The translations under genes were made by a program, and so were the position numbers. The notes beneath the pieces are model-generated. The model saw only the letters and a list, made by a program, of their open reading frames with translations. It was not told the DNA's origin and did no database searches. A stretch of DNA of 64,000 nt from Burkholderiaceae bacterium (GTDB lineage Bacteria; Pseudomonadota; Gammaproteobacteria; Burkholderiales; Rhodocyclaceae), in assembly GCA_021738065.1 (NCBI GenBank), contig JAIPCT010000002.1, positions 18,910 through 82,909 of the forward strand. The letters are read 5' to 3'. Shown one piece after another: positions 33,008-43,900 of this stretch (its first letter is position 1; every line of letters starts with the position of its first letter).

Positions 33008-33756
33008 TTTTTGCCTTTCTTGGCTTGCTTCTTCTGACTGGCCAATTCGGTGTCATCGAGATAGCGAAAGGTTTTGGCAGTCGTTTTCAACGACATGCTC
33101 CCGTTTGCATTCATGCTCAAATTGATATCGTTCAAGGTGACAATACGCGGCAACTTGGCAATATCACCGGTAAATGCCCCGATGTCGTGATAACTGCCAG
33201 TGAGATTGAGCGTAATCGGCACTTCGGCATAGAACTCCCGCGGTGCCTCACCCTCCGGCTTGAAGAACTCAACCGCCAAACCCCTGGCCTGTGCCGCCTT
33301 GTTGATGTCGACCAGCATGTCACCCATCTCGGCTTTATTGGGCAATTGCTTTAACAGAGCGCCGAAAGAGCGATCGATCTCCGCCAGTTGTCTGCGGTAT
33401 TCATCGAGATTGACGGCCTGTTGCTTCTTTTTGCGCCATTCTTCCTTGTGCGTAGCTTCCTGATTCCGCATCGCCTCCAGTTCCTCGAGCTGAACGCTCC
33501 AGCCAATGGCACCAAAACCCCAGGCGGCGGCGATCAAAGCGGCAAACAAGCCGATCAGTATGACTATTCTTGGAGCAAGCGGCCACAGCCCCGGATCCTT
33601 TGGATCGAGAGTCTTGAAATCCGTCGCCAGTTGTTGAAAATCGATCAGTGGCGGCTTTGGCGCGGCGGGCTCCTCTTTGACAGCCTGCTTTTCAGCCATT
33701 CGTTCGGCAGCTGTCTTTCGCTTGAACAACGAGGAGAGAGAGGGCAGCTTCATCAT
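33004..33756 (-). CDS. pilO: Type IV pilus assembly protein PilO
   Basis: PilO-like coiled-coil and periplasmic domain; 4-bp overlap with pilP and pilN. Confidence 0.94.
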   Translation of the reverse strand: MMKLPSLSSLFKRKTAAERMAEKQAVKEEPAAPKPPLIDFQQLATDFKTLDPKDPGLWPLAPRIVILIGLFAALIAAAWGFGAIGWSVQLEELEAMRNQEATHKEEWRKKKQQAVNLDEYRRQLAEIDRSFGALLKQLPNKAEMGDMLVDINKAAQARGLAVEFFKPEGEAPREFYAEVPITLNLTGSYHDIGAFTGDIAKLPRIVTLNDINLSMNANGSMSLKTTAKTFRYLDDTELASQKKQAKKGKK

Positions 33757-34319
33757 TTCTTCCCCGGTGCTGTCGCCGTCTGGCGAGTAATCATCGTGGT
33801 AATGCTGAATGCGTTCAAGCGCCGATTGCGCACCGACTCGGCCTTGGTTTCGATCAGGGTCGAGCGTTCAAGCAGAGGCGACTCGTCAAGATTGTTCATC
33901 AAGGTGGTGATCCGCGCGTTCGACTGAGCGTAGCCAGTAATCGCGATTTTCTGACCTGTCTGTCCAAGAGTTCGCAGGTAGATTCCCTCCGGTACCTGCT
34001 TGGCCAATTCGTTGAACAGGTGCACCATTTCCGTTCGATTGGCCTGCAGTGCCTCGATAACCCGCTTGCGGGCCAGAAGCGCATCAGTCTGGGCTTGAAT
34101 AACCTTGATCTCGCTGATCTCCTTGTCCAGACTGGCGATTTCGCGCTTCAGAAACGCGTTCTTTTCGTTCTGTACGTCGATCTCCCTATTTATCACCGAG
34201 AAACCCAGGAACCAGATGACTGCGGCCAGCACCGACACCAATCCAAGCAGTACATAGAACTGCTGACGCCGTCCCTTGCGCTTTTCCTCACGATGAGGAA
34301 GAAGGTTGATCCGGATCAT
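33753..34319 (-). CDS. pilN: Type IV pilus assembly protein PilN
   Basis: MIRINLLPHREEKRKGRRQQF is a classic PilN N-terminus. Confidence 0.95.
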   Translation of the reverse strand: MIRINLLPHREEKRKGRRQQFYVLLGLVSVLAAVIWFLGFSVINREIDVQNEKNAFLKREIASLDKEISEIKVIQAQTDALLARKRVIEALQANRTEMVHLFNELAKQVPEGIYLRTLGQTGQKIAITGYAQSNARITTLMNNLDESPLLERSTLIETKAESVRNRRLNAFSITTMITRQTATAPGKK

Positions 34320-35407
34320 TGATCAAATCTCCTGAGCGCCAGCCCGCAAGCCACCATCAAGGAAGGCGCATCGGCTGCCAGCTGTTTGGCCCGAATGCGC
34401 GGAGACAGCGCCATACCGGCGAACGGATCGGCCAGCAGGGTGTTGACGTTGGTGCGTTCGCCGACCAGTTCGGCAACGCCGGGAATCAACACCGAACCGC
34501 CGGCCAATATGATGTGATGTACCTCGTTGTGCGGCGTCGAAGTAAAGAAGAATTGCAAGGCTCGCGCGACTTCCTGCGCCATGTTTTCAATGAAGGGATG
34601 AAGAATTTCAGCTTCGTAATTGTCCGGCGGCGTACCCGAGCGCTTCAGATTTTCGGCTTCATCCGGTCCCATTCCATAGGCGCGCATGATTTCATCGGTG
34701 AGTTGCGAACCGCCGAAAGCCTGTTCGCGGGCATAGAGCTGCTCGTCGTCCTTCATGATGGCGACCTTCATCGCCGAGGCGCCGACGTCCACCAGAGCAA
34801 CGATCTGCCCCTTGCCCTCCTGGGGAAGCTGCTTGGTCACCAACTCGTACGCCGCCTGAATTGCATAGGACTCGACATCCATGATCACAGGCTTGAGCTC
34901 TGCGACTTCGGCTGCCGCGACCCGATCTTCGACCTTTTCCTTGCGCGATGCAGCGAGCAGCACTTCGACATCGTCGGGACTCGATGGTGCCGGCCCTATC
35001 ACCTGAAAATCGAGATTGACTTCTTCCAGCGCAAAGGGGATGTACTGATTGGCCTCGGACTCGACCTGAATCTCCATTTCCTGCTCTCGCAGGGCCGCCG
35101 GCAAAGTAATCTTTTTGGTAATTACCGCCGATGTCGGCAGCGCCATGGCGACAAAGCGCGTGGTGGTACCCAATCGCTTCCAGCAACGCTTCAGCGTTTC
35201 CGCCACCGCCTCGAGCGACGCGAAATTTCCATCGAGCACCGCATCGTTCGGCAACGGCTCAATGGCGTAGCGCTCGACCTGCGGCTGCCCCTTGCCGGCG
35301 TCAACCAGTTCGACCATCTTTACCGCAGTCGCGCTGATATCCACGCCGATGAGCGGACGCAGCTTCGGGTTAAAGATCGACTTCAGTGCCGAGACATCGA
35401 TCTGCAA
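34316..35407 (-). CDS. pilM: Type IV pilus assembly ATPase-like protein PilM
   Basis: Actin-like fold: LIGVDISATAVKMVEL, LVDVGASAMKVAI, ILAGGSVLIPGVAELV. Confidence 0.95.
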   Translation of the reverse strand: MQIDVSALKSIFNPKLRPLIGVDISATAVKMVELVDAGKGQPQVERYAIEPLPNDAVLDGNFASLEAVAETLKRCWKRLGTTTRFVAMALPTSAVITKKITLPAALREQEMEIQVESEANQYIPFALEEVNLDFQVIGPAPSSPDDVEVLLAASRKEKVEDRVAAAEVAELKPVIMDVESYAIQAAYELVTKQLPQEGKGQIVALVDVGASAMKVAIMKDDEQLYAREQAFGGSQLTDEIMRAYGMGPDEAENLKRSGTPPDNYEAEILHPFIENMAQEVARALQFFFTSTPHNEVHHIILAGGSVLIPGVAELVGERTNVNTLLADPFAGMALSPRIRAKQLAADAPSLMVACGLALRRFDQ

Positions 35408-35576
35408 AGGATTTTCCTTTAAAAATAGTGCGTTACAAGCTATACAGATAATTCACTTCAGATGCTAGCAGCAACTATATCGACTGTAAAGCAAAATTAT
35501 CAGGAATAGGCATCGGCGGCGTGTCTCCAGCACCACAGCTATAATTCGTCGCGCTACCTTCCGTCTCCTTCCATCC

Positions 35577-37970
35577 GTGTCCAATTCCGCTTTGCCTGCA
35601 CCCGTTCGCGGGCTGTTCTATCTGCTGCTACTGATTGGCGGGGTTCTGCTGGGTATCGTCGCGCTTGGCGGCATCGTGTTGATTCTCGCCTATCCCCAGC
35701 TTCCCTCGGTCGAGGTGTTAACGGATTATCAGCCCAAGATTCCTTTGCGCATCTACTCCAGTGACGGGCACTTGATTGGTGAGTTTGGCGAGGAGCGACG
35801 AAACTATGCGCGCATCAACGATGTGCCGGTCGTAATGAAGCAGGCAATTCTTGCCGCCGAAGACGAACGCTTCTATCAGCATCCAGGCATCGACACCCTC
35901 GGGATACTTCGCGCGGCGTACTCGAATTTTCTTGGCGGCGGCAAACGTCAGGGGGCATCGACCATCACCATGCAAGTGGCGCGCAATTTTTTCCTTTCCA
36001 GCGAAAAAACCCTGACGCGGAAGCTTTATGAAATGTTGCTGGCTTTCAAGATTGAGAATAGCCTGAGCAAAGACCAGATTCTGGAGGTATACATCAACCA
36101 GATTTATCTCGGACAGCGCGCTTACGGTTTCTCGGCGGCAGCGCAAATCTATTTTGGCAAAACCCTCAAGAATGTCAGCATTGCCGAGGCCGCCATGCTT
36201 GCCGGATTGCCCAAGGCGCCTTCCGCCTACAACCCGGTGGCCAATCCGAAGCGCGCACAGTTGCGCCAGCGCTACGTCCTGCGCCGAATGCACGAACTCA
36301 GCTTCATCACCGACGCACAATGGTCAGCAGCCCAGTCGGAAAGTCTGCTCGTCAAGCATGACGTCAATGATTTTGGTGTCCATGCCGAGTATGTTGCCGA
36401 GATGGCGCGCCAGATCGCGACCGAGAGCTTCCCTGATGACATCTACAGCCGGGGCCTGCGCGTAATCACAACCATCAACCGCAGCGAACAACAGGCCGCC
36501 TATCAGGCATTGCGCCGCGGCATCCTCGACTATGATCGCCGCCACGGCTATCGCGGCGCGGAAGCCTATGTTGAAATCAAGAGCTCGGGCGCGAATCAGG
36601 ATGAAGAACTCGAAGAATTATTGAGCGACTACAGCGACAGCGACGATCTGCTACCCGCCGTCGTGCTCGAGGCCACGCCGAAACAGGTGCGCGCTTATTT
36701 GCGTGGCGGCGAAATCCTGAAGATCGAAAACGATGGTCTCAAGTTTGCCGCCCGCATGTTGAGCGACAAGGCCCCACCGAACAAGCAGCTGCGCCGTGGC
36801 GCGATAGTCCGCGTGGTGAAAACCGACAAGGGCTGGGAGATTGTTCAACTACCCGAGGTCGAGGCGGCTTTTGTCGCGGCCAGTCCGGTTGACGGCGCTA
36901 TTCGAGCGCTGGTAGGCGGCTTCGACTTCAACCGCAGCAAGTTCAATCACGTCACCCAGGCCTGGCGCCAGCCTGGTTCAAGTTTCAAGCCCTTCATTTA
37001 TTCGGCCGGCCTGGAAAAAGGCTACACCCCGGCCTCGGAAATCCCTGACGAGCCGGTTTCGATCACCGCAGAAGAAACCGGTTCGCAAGCCTGGGAGCCG
37101 AAAAACTATGACGGAAAATACGATGGCTTGATGACGCTGCGCAACGCCCTGGCCAAATCCAAAAATATGGTGTCCATCCGTTTGCTGCGGTCCATCGGTC
37201 CGCAGTACGCACAGGACTATGTCACCCGCTTCGGTTTCGACGCGGAAAGAAACCCCCCGTTTCTCACCCTGGCGCTGGGCGCTGGCGCGGTGACGCCGTG
37301 GCAACAGCTTGCCGCCTATTCAATCTTCGCCAACGGCGGCTACCGGATTCAACCGCACATCGTGCGTCAGATCACCGATGACAAAGGCAGGATACTGGCG
37401 GCAATGCAGCCGCCGCTGGCGGGCGACGAGTCACTGCGCGCGATTGACGCCCGCAATGCCTGGTCGATGGACAGCATGATGCGAGACGTGGTCCGTCGCG
37501 GCACGGCAACCCGCGCCGCCGTGGCGCTGAAGCGCGGCGACCTGGCGGGAAAAACGGGTACCACCAACGACTATATCGATGCCTGGTTCTGCGGCTACCA
37601 GGCAACGGTTGTCGGCATCGCATGGATTGGATTCGACCAGCCCAAACGCATGGGCAACGGGGAAACCGGTGGCGCGGCCGCGCTACCGATCTGGATCGAC
37701 TTCATGAAAATGGCCTTGAAGGATGTTCCGGAAAGCACGCAGGCAGCACCGGAGGGGCTGGTATCGCTGATTGCAACCGACTCCTCGGGCAAGTCCTCCA
37801 CCGAGTTCGTGTACAAGGAATACTTGCCGCCACCGGCAGACGACCTGCCCAGGGATGCACCAAGAGAGATTCCCAGAATGGCGCCCGTGCAGGACGCTAA
37901 ACCGAAACTCGTTGCGCCGCCTGCCGTCCCGCTGACCCTGCCGGCCAAGCCCGCTGAGAAGAAACCCTAG
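35577..37970 (+). CDS. mrcA: Penicillin-binding protein 1A
   Basis: GTG start; transglycosylase AAEDERFYQHPGID, GASTITMQVARNFFLS; transpeptidase QPGSSFKPFIY, KTGTTNDYIDAWFCGY. Confidence 0.95.
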   Translation: MSNSALPAPVRGLFYLLLLIGGVLLGIVALGGIVLILAYPQLPSVEVLTDYQPKIPLRIYSSDGHLIGEFGEERRNYARINDVPVVMKQAILAAEDERFYQHPGIDTLGILRAAYSNFLGGGKRQGASTITMQVARNFFLSSEKTLTRKLYEMLLAFKIENSLSKDQILEVYINQIYLGQRAYGFSAAAQIYFGKTLKNVSIAEAAMLAGLPKAPSAYNPVANPKRAQLRQRYVLRRMHELSFITDAQWSAAQSESLLVKHDVNDFGVHAEYVAEMARQIATESFPDDIYSRGLRVITTINRSEQQAAYQALRRGILDYDRRHGYRGAEAYVEIKSSGANQDEELEELLSDYSDSDDLLPAVVLEATPKQVRAYLRGGEILKIENDGLKFAARMLSDKAPPNKQLRRGAIVRVVKTDKGWEIVQLPEVEAAFVAASPVDGAIRALVGGFDFNRSKFNHVTQAWRQPGSSFKPFIYSAGLEKGYTPASEIPDEPVSITAEETGSQAWEPKNYDGKYDGLMTLRNALAKSKNMVSIRLLRSIGPQYAQDYVTRFGFDAERNPPFLTLALGAGAVTPWQQLAAYSIFANGGYRIQPHIVRQITDDKGRILAAMQPPLAGDESLRAIDARNAWSMDSMMRDVVRRGTATRAAVALKRGDLAGKTGTTNDYIDAWFCGYQATVVGIAWIGFDQPKRMGNGETGGAAALPIWIDFMKMALKDVPESTQAAPEGLVSLIATDSSGKSSTEFVYKEYLPPPADDLPRDAPREIPRMAPVQDAKPKLVAPPAVPLTLPAKPAEKKP

Positions 37971-38293
37971 AGTTCGACCTTGACGCCCGCCTGCTCGGAC
38001 AGCGTGCGCGCAACAGCTGCCAGCAGTTCTTCGCCATCACGCGTACCCATCCACCGACCCGCTTCGGGTCGAAAGTGATAGCCCCCCGATTTTGCCGCGA
38101 GCCAGATTTCCCGCGCCGCCGCGTGGCGATTCAGTATGATTTTGGTTCCGTTCTCACATTCGATCTCGATCACGCCTCCGGGCTTGGTTTCGAAATCGAA
38201 ATCGACGATACCGCTCTCGCTCGCGCGCTCAAGGGCCGCTTCGACGCGAGTCAATTCAGTATCCGCCGCCGCCAAGAATTCCCGTTCATCCAT
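37967..38293 (-). CDS. cyaY: Frataxin-like iron donor CyaY
   Basis: MDEREFLAAADTELTRVEAALE...GGVIEIECENGTKIILNRHAAAREIWLAAKSGGYHF. Confidence 0.95.
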   Translation of the reverse strand: MDEREFLAAADTELTRVEAALERASESGIVDFDFETKPGGVIEIECENGTKIILNRHAAAREIWLAAKSGGYHFRPEAGRWMGTRDGEELLAAVARTLSEQAGVKVEL

Positions 38294-38336
38294 CGCGTGT
38301 TACCATCCTTCGCCTATCGAGACACACCCATCCGCC

Positions 38337-38537
38337 ATGCGTCTGATTTCCTCATTTTTCTATGCCCTGACTGCCATCACAGCCCTCTCCGGCTGCGGCA
38401 CCAAGACTCCGCTTACGCTGCCGCCGCCAGTACCGCGCGCTGCAACACCCCCGGTTGCCGCGCCGGCCGCAAGCCGCGAGGCAAGCTCAGCTACGACGAC
38501 TGATGATAGCAACAAAGCGACGGAGCCACGCCAATGA
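38337..38537 (+). CDS. Small lipoprotein (LptM/YifL-like)
   Basis: MRLISSFFYALTAITALSGCGTKTPLTLPPP: lipobox and CGxKxPLxLPPP pattern immediately upstream of lysA. Confidence 0.85.
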   Translation: MRLISSFFYALTAITALSGCGTKTPLTLPPPVPRAATPPVAAPAASREASSATTTDDSNKATEPRQ

Positions 38538-39838
38538 CTCTCGCCGCGATGCGGCGCGCCGGCACTGAAGACACGCTGCATGTCGAAGAAGTCGCCTTAA
38601 GCGAGATCGCCACGAAATTCGGCACCCCGTGCTACGTTTATTCGCGCAGGGCGCTAACGGCGGCTTTTACCGCCTATCGCGATGCGCTGCAGAAGCATGG
38701 CGTGCTGGCGCGATCCTTGATCTGCTATGCGGTCAAAGCCAATTCCAATCTCGCGATTCTCAATCTGTTCGCTCGGCTCGGCGCCGGGTTCGATATCGTT
38801 TCTGGGGGCGAGCTGGCACGGGTGATCGCCGCCGGTGGCGATCCCGAGAAAATAGTTTTCTCGGGCGTCGGCAAGTCGCGCACGGAAATGCACGCGGCGC
38901 TGAAAGCCGGTATCCATTGCTTCAATGTCGAATCTGCCAGCGAGCTCGATCAACTCAGCGAAGTTGCCGGCAATGTCGGCTACCGGGCTCCGGTCTCGCT
39001 GCGCGTGAATCCGGACGTTGATGCCAAAACCCATCCCTACATTTCCACCGGCCTCAAGAGCGCAAAATTCGGCATCGCTTACGACCAGGCCCTCTCCCTT
39101 TACCGCCACGCCGCCGCCTTGCCGCATATCGCGGTGAAGGGCATTGACTGCCATATCGGATCGCAACTGCTCGATCCCTTGCCGGCGGCCGAGGCGACCG
39201 AAAAGATACTGGCCCTGGTCGACCAGCTCGCGACGGCCGGCATTGCGCTTGAGCACATTGATCTCGGCGGCGGCATGGGCATCCAGTACCGATCCGAGGA
39301 AGCGGCGCCGACGGTTGCCGACTACCTCGCGCCGATGCTGAACAAGCTGAAGGGGCGCCACGAAAAACTGCTGTTCGAACCCGGGCGCTCGCTGGTCGGC
39401 AATGCAGGACTGCTGCTGACTCGTGTCGAAGTCCTCAAGCACGGTGAGGAAAAGCACTTCGCCGTGGTCGACGCGGCAATGAACGATTTGATGCGCCCGG
39501 CGCTCTATGACGCCTGGCACGACATCGTGAAAGTTATGCAGAGCGGTATCCCGGGGGACGGCGCTGGCGATACGGCGAACCGGACGTCCCTGCCCTACGA
39601 AATCGTCGGCCCGGTCTGCGAATCGGGCGATTTCCTCGGCCATGACCGCCAACTCGCTCTCGCTGAAGGCGACCTGCTCGCCATCCTCTCGACCGGCGCC
39701 TACGGCATGGCGATGGCTTCCAACTACAACAGCCGGCCGCGCGCCGCCGAAGTCATGGTCGATGGCGCGGCTGTGCATCTGATCCGCCGCCGCGAGGACA
39801 TCGCGGAACTGTTCGCCCTGGAATCGATTCTTCCCTGA
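38534..39838 (+). CDS. lysA: Diaminopimelate decarboxylase
   Basis: YAVKANSNLAILNLFARLGAGFDIVSGGEL, LDLGGGMGI-like IDLGGGMGIQY, GPVCESGDFLGHDR. Confidence 0.97.
   Translation: MTLAAMRRAGTEDTLHVEEVALSEIATKFGTPCYVYSRRALTAAFTAYRDALQKHGVLARSLICYAVKANSNLAILNLFARLGAGFDIVSGGELARVIAAGGDPEKIVFSGVGKSRTEMHAALKAGIHCFNVESASELDQLSEVAGNVGYRAPVSLRVNPDVDAKTHPYISTGLKSAKFGIAYDQALSLYRHAAALPHIAVKGIDCHIGSQLLDPLPAAEATEKILALVDQLATAGIALEHIDLGGGMGIQYRSEEAAPTVADYLAPMLNKLKGRHEKLLFEPGRSLVGNAGLLLTRVEVLKHGEEKHFAVVDAAMNDLMRPALYDAWHDIVKVMQSGIPGDGAGDTANRTSLPYEIVGPVCESGDFLGHDRQLALAEGDLLAILSTGAYGMAMASNYNSRPRAAEVMVDGAAVHLIRRREDIAELFALESILP
39554..39580 (+). repeat. Dispersed motif copy j (in lysA)
   Basis: GGGGACGGCGCTGGCGATACGGCGAAC; degenerate 5' end. 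Confidence 0.6.
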
Positions 39839-39842
39839 TCCG

Positions 39843-40973
39843 ATGCGTGCGACCCTGCTTGCACTAATCGCCCTGGCGCTCTCCGCCTGCGGCCAGAAGG
39901 CCGAGGAAAAGAAGGCCGTGCCGCCGCCTTCGCTGATCACCGTGACCCAGGCCGCCAAGGGCGAGTTTGAGGTCGTGCTGGAAACCCTTGGCACCCTGGA
40001 AGTGCTGGCAGACCCGAAGATCGGCGCCGAAGTCGCCGGACGCGTGACCCAGGTACTGGCCCGCACCGGCAAGATGGTCAAGGCCGGCGAACTGCTGGCG
40101 GTGATCGATGCCGGCGATGTCACGCTGCAGAACAAGGCCGACGAAGCCGATGCCCGCCGCATCGAGGCGCTGGCCCGCCAGCAGGAGAAGCTTGCCGAGC
40201 GGCAGCAAGCGCTGATGGACAAGGGCTTCCTCTCGAAGAATGCCGGCGAGGATGTCGCCGCCCAGCGCGCGGCCCTGTCTGCCCAGTTCGATGCCGCACG
40301 GGCGCGCGCCGACAACAGCCGACGCGCCGTCGGCAAGACGCAGGTACGGGCGCCGATCGACGGCATCATCGAAGTTCAAATCGTCTCCCCCGGTGAATAT
40401 GTCAAGGTCGGCGATCCCCTGTTCAACCTGGTCGCGCCGAAGAAACTGCGCGCCCACCTGCCCTTCGCCGAAAGTGCCGGCCCGCGTCTGAAACCGGGCC
40501 AGGAAGTCCGCCTGATCTCGCCGCTGACGCCGGGCAAGGTGCATACCAGCCGCATCAAGGACATCCGCCCGGGCATCGTCGAGAGCGGGCGCAACCTCGA
40601 CGTGCTGGTCGACCTCGACAACGACGGCAGCCTGCGCGGCGGCGGCACGGTGAATGCCAGCGTGATCGTCGCGGCGCGCGCCGAAGCCCTGACCGTGCCT
40701 GAACAAAGCGTGGTGCTGCGCCCCGCCGGCAAGGTCGTCTATGTTGTCAGCGACGAAGGCGGACAGAAGAAGGCGCTGCAAAAACTGGTCAAGGTCGGCG
40801 CCCGGCGCGGCGGGCGCGTCGAGATCCTCGAAGGCCTGGCCGGCGGTGAAATCATCGTGCTCGACGGCGCCGGCTTTCTCACCAACGGCGCGCCGGTCGC
40901 CATCAAGGAGCCGGCTGTACCCAAGGCCGGCCCCGACGCCAAGGCAACGAAGACCAAACCCGCCGCGCAATGA
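39843..40973 (+). CDS. RND efflux periplasmic adaptor (MFP) subunit
   Basis: Lipobox LSACGQK; biotinyl-lipoyl-like AGRVTQVLARTGKMVKAGELLAVID; 4-bp overlap with the RND pump. Confidence 0.94.
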   Translation: MRATLLALIALALSACGQKAEEKKAVPPPSLITVTQAAKGEFEVVLETLGTLEVLADPKIGAEVAGRVTQVLARTGKMVKAGELLAVIDAGDVTLQNKADEADARRIEALARQQEKLAERQQALMDKGFLSKNAGEDVAAQRAALSAQFDAARARADNSRRAVGKTQVRAPIDGIIEVQIVSPGEYVKVGDPLFNLVAPKKLRAHLPFAESAGPRLKPGQEVRLISPLTPGKVHTSRIKDIRPGIVESGRNLDVLVDLDNDGSLRGGGTVNASVIVAARAEALTVPEQSVVLRPAGKVVYVVSDEGGQKKALQKLVKVGARRGGRVEILEGLAGGEIIVLDGAGFLTNGAPVAIKEPAVPKAGPDAKATKTKPAAQ

Positions 40974-43900
40974 CCCTGCCCGAGCTTTCCGTCAAGCGCC
41001 ACGTTCTGGCGTGGATGGCGAACGCCATGCTGGTGCTGTTCGGGGTGATCGCCTTCACCCGCATCGGCATGGACCGCTTGCCCTACATCGAGTTTCCGGT
41101 GGTCTCGGTCACCACCACGCTGAAAGGCGCCAACCCGGACATCGTCGATTCGAGCGTCACCAACCTGGTCGAGAGCTCAGTCAACAGCGTACCGGGCATC
41201 GAGCATATCCGGTCCACTTCCTCGCCCGGCGTTTCGGTGGTGAATATCACCTTCGGGCTGGAAAAGAACGTGGATGTCGCCTTCAGCGAGGTTCAGTCCA
41301 AGGTCAACCAGGCCCAGCGGCGCCTGCCGAAAGACGTCGATCCGCCGGTGGTGGCCAAGGTCGAAACCAATGCCTCGCCGATCTTCTGGATGGCGGTGCA
41401 GGGTGACCGCACCCAGCAGCAGTTGAACCAGTATGCGCTCAACGTCATCAAGAAGAAGCTGGAAACCATCAGCGGCGTCGGCGAGGTGCGCCTCGGCGGC
41501 CGTCGCGACCGCACCATCCGCGTGAACCTGCTGCCCGATCGCATGGCGGCGCTCGGCGTTTCGGCGCAGGACATCAGCGACGCCTTCAGTCGCGAGCATG
41601 TGCAACTACCCGGCGGCTTCGTCGTCGGCGAAACCACAGAACACCTGGTCAAGCTCGACCTCGAGTTCCATTCTCTCGATGCCCTCGGCGGCATGGTCCT
41701 CGGCTACCGCGGCTCGCCGCCGAATGCGGCGCCGATCCGCCTGGCCGACATCGCCGAACTGGAAGACGGCCTGACCGACAACCGCCAGCTGGCGCGCTTC
41801 AACGGCGAGACCACGGTCGGCATGGGCGTGGTCAAGGTGACCAACGCCAATACCGTCGCCATCATCGAGCGCGTCCGCGAGAAACTCGCCAATGAAATCG
41901 AGCCGCAACTGCCGCCAGGCATGAAGATCAGCATCGTCTCCAACGATGCCGTCTTCATTCTTGAAATCGTCAACTCGCTCAAGCAACACCTGATCGAAGG
42001 CACCCTGCTGGCCTCCCTGGTGGTCTGGTTCTTCCTGCGCTCGCTGCGCTCGACGCTGATCGTCGCCCTGGCCATCCCGGTTTCGCTGATGGGCGCCGTC
42101 GCGGTGATCTATTTCTTCGGCTACACCCTCAATTCGCTGACCATGCTGGCACTGCTGCTGCTGATCGGCGTCGTCGTCGACGATGCCATCGTCGTCCTCG
42201 AGAACATCTTCCGGCATCGCGAGGAGATCGACGCCGACCCCGTCGCCGCGGCCGTGAACGGCAGCCGCGAGGTGGTCTTCGCGGTGATCGCCGCGACCCT
42301 GTCACTGGTCTCGATTTTCGCCCCGGTGATCTTCCTCTCCGGCATCATCGGCCAGTTCTTCCGCTCCTTCGCCGTGGTCGTCACCTTCGGCGTGCTGGTT
42401 TCGCTGTTTGTCTCGCTGACGCTGACACCGATGCTCTGTTCGCGCTACCTCAAGGTAGAAAAGCAGCATGGGCGCATCTACCATCTGTTCGACCGCATTC
42501 TCGGCGGTCTCGACCGCCTCTATATCACGCTGCTCGACCGCGCCCTGCGCCGGCGTTGGCAGGTCGTCGCGCTGACCGTCGCCGTGGTCGGCTCCTCGGC
42601 CTTCTTCTTCATGAACGTCGGCAAGACCTTCACTCCGGACGAAGACGAAGGACGCTTTCGCATTTCCTTGCGCACGCCGCTGGGCTCCAGCATCGACTAC
42701 ACCGACAGCAAGTTGCGTGAGGTCGAAGCGATTCTCGATCGCTACCCCGAGATCCGTACCGAATTCGCCCTGATCGGCCTCGGTACTGCCGGCCAGGTGA
42801 ACCAGGGCACGGTGGTGGTGCGCATGGCGCCGCGCGAGGAGCGCAGGCGCAGCCAGCACGAAGTGATCACCGCGGTGCGCCGCGAACTCGGCGCCATCCC
42901 CGGCGCGCGCGCCTTTGCCGCGCCCTTCGCGGTAGTTGGCGGGCAGCGCGGCGAGCCCTTGCAGTTCGTTCTCGCCGGCGACAATCTCGGCGAAGTCGGC
43001 CGCCTCTCGCGCGAGTTCCAGCAGAAGCTCGCTACCGTGGCGGGCCTTGGCCGCATTGATTCCGACATCCAGCTCGACTTGCCGCAACTGGTTTTCATTC
43101 CCGACCGGCTGCGCATCGCCGCCGCCAACCTGTCCTCCAGCGACGTCGCGATGGCGGTGAACATGCTGACCGGTGGCATCGACATCGCCAAGTTCAACGA
43201 CGAACCCGGCGACGGCCAGCGCTACGACATCCGCGTCAAGGCCAAGCCCGGCGAATTCACTCAGGCCTCCGACCTGTCGAAGATTTTCCTGCGCAGCCGC
43301 GACGGCAAGATGGTGCGCCTCGATTCCGTCGCCCGCTTCGAGGAACGCCTCGGCCCGGCGGTGGTGGGCCGTTTCGACCTGCAGTACGCCGCCACCTTCT
43401 ACGCCACGCCGGCCATCCCGCTGGGCGAAGCCGTCGAGGCGGTGCGCGTCGCCGCCCAGGAGGTGCTGCCGGCCGGCTATCAGGTGCGCTTCATCGGCCA
43501 GGCCGAGGAATTCGGCAAGACCATGAAGTACATGGTGTTCACTTTCGGCCTTGCCCTGGTGCTGCTCTACATGGTGCTCGCCAGCCAGTTCAATTCCTTC
43601 ATCCAGCCGGCGATCGTCATGCTGGCGCAGCCGCTGGCGGTGGTTGGCGGCATTGCCGCGCTGTGGGCCACCGGGCAGACGCTGAACATCTATTCGATGA
43701 TCGGCCTCACGCTGCTGATCGGGCTCGTCGCCAAGAACTCCATCCTGCTCGTCGATCTGGCCAACCAGCGCCGCGCCGCCGGCATGGCCATCGATGCAGC
43801 CCTGCGCAACGCCTGCCCGATCCGCATGCGCCCGGTGCTGATGACCTCGGCCACCGTGATCCTCGCCCTGACCCCGGCCGCACTGGGCCTCGGCGCCGGC

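Noticed and set aside
30261-35407. Claim that the pil operon proves the dispersed motif is an uptake signal
   Set aside because: Type IV pili are common; co-location in the window is no evidence of function.
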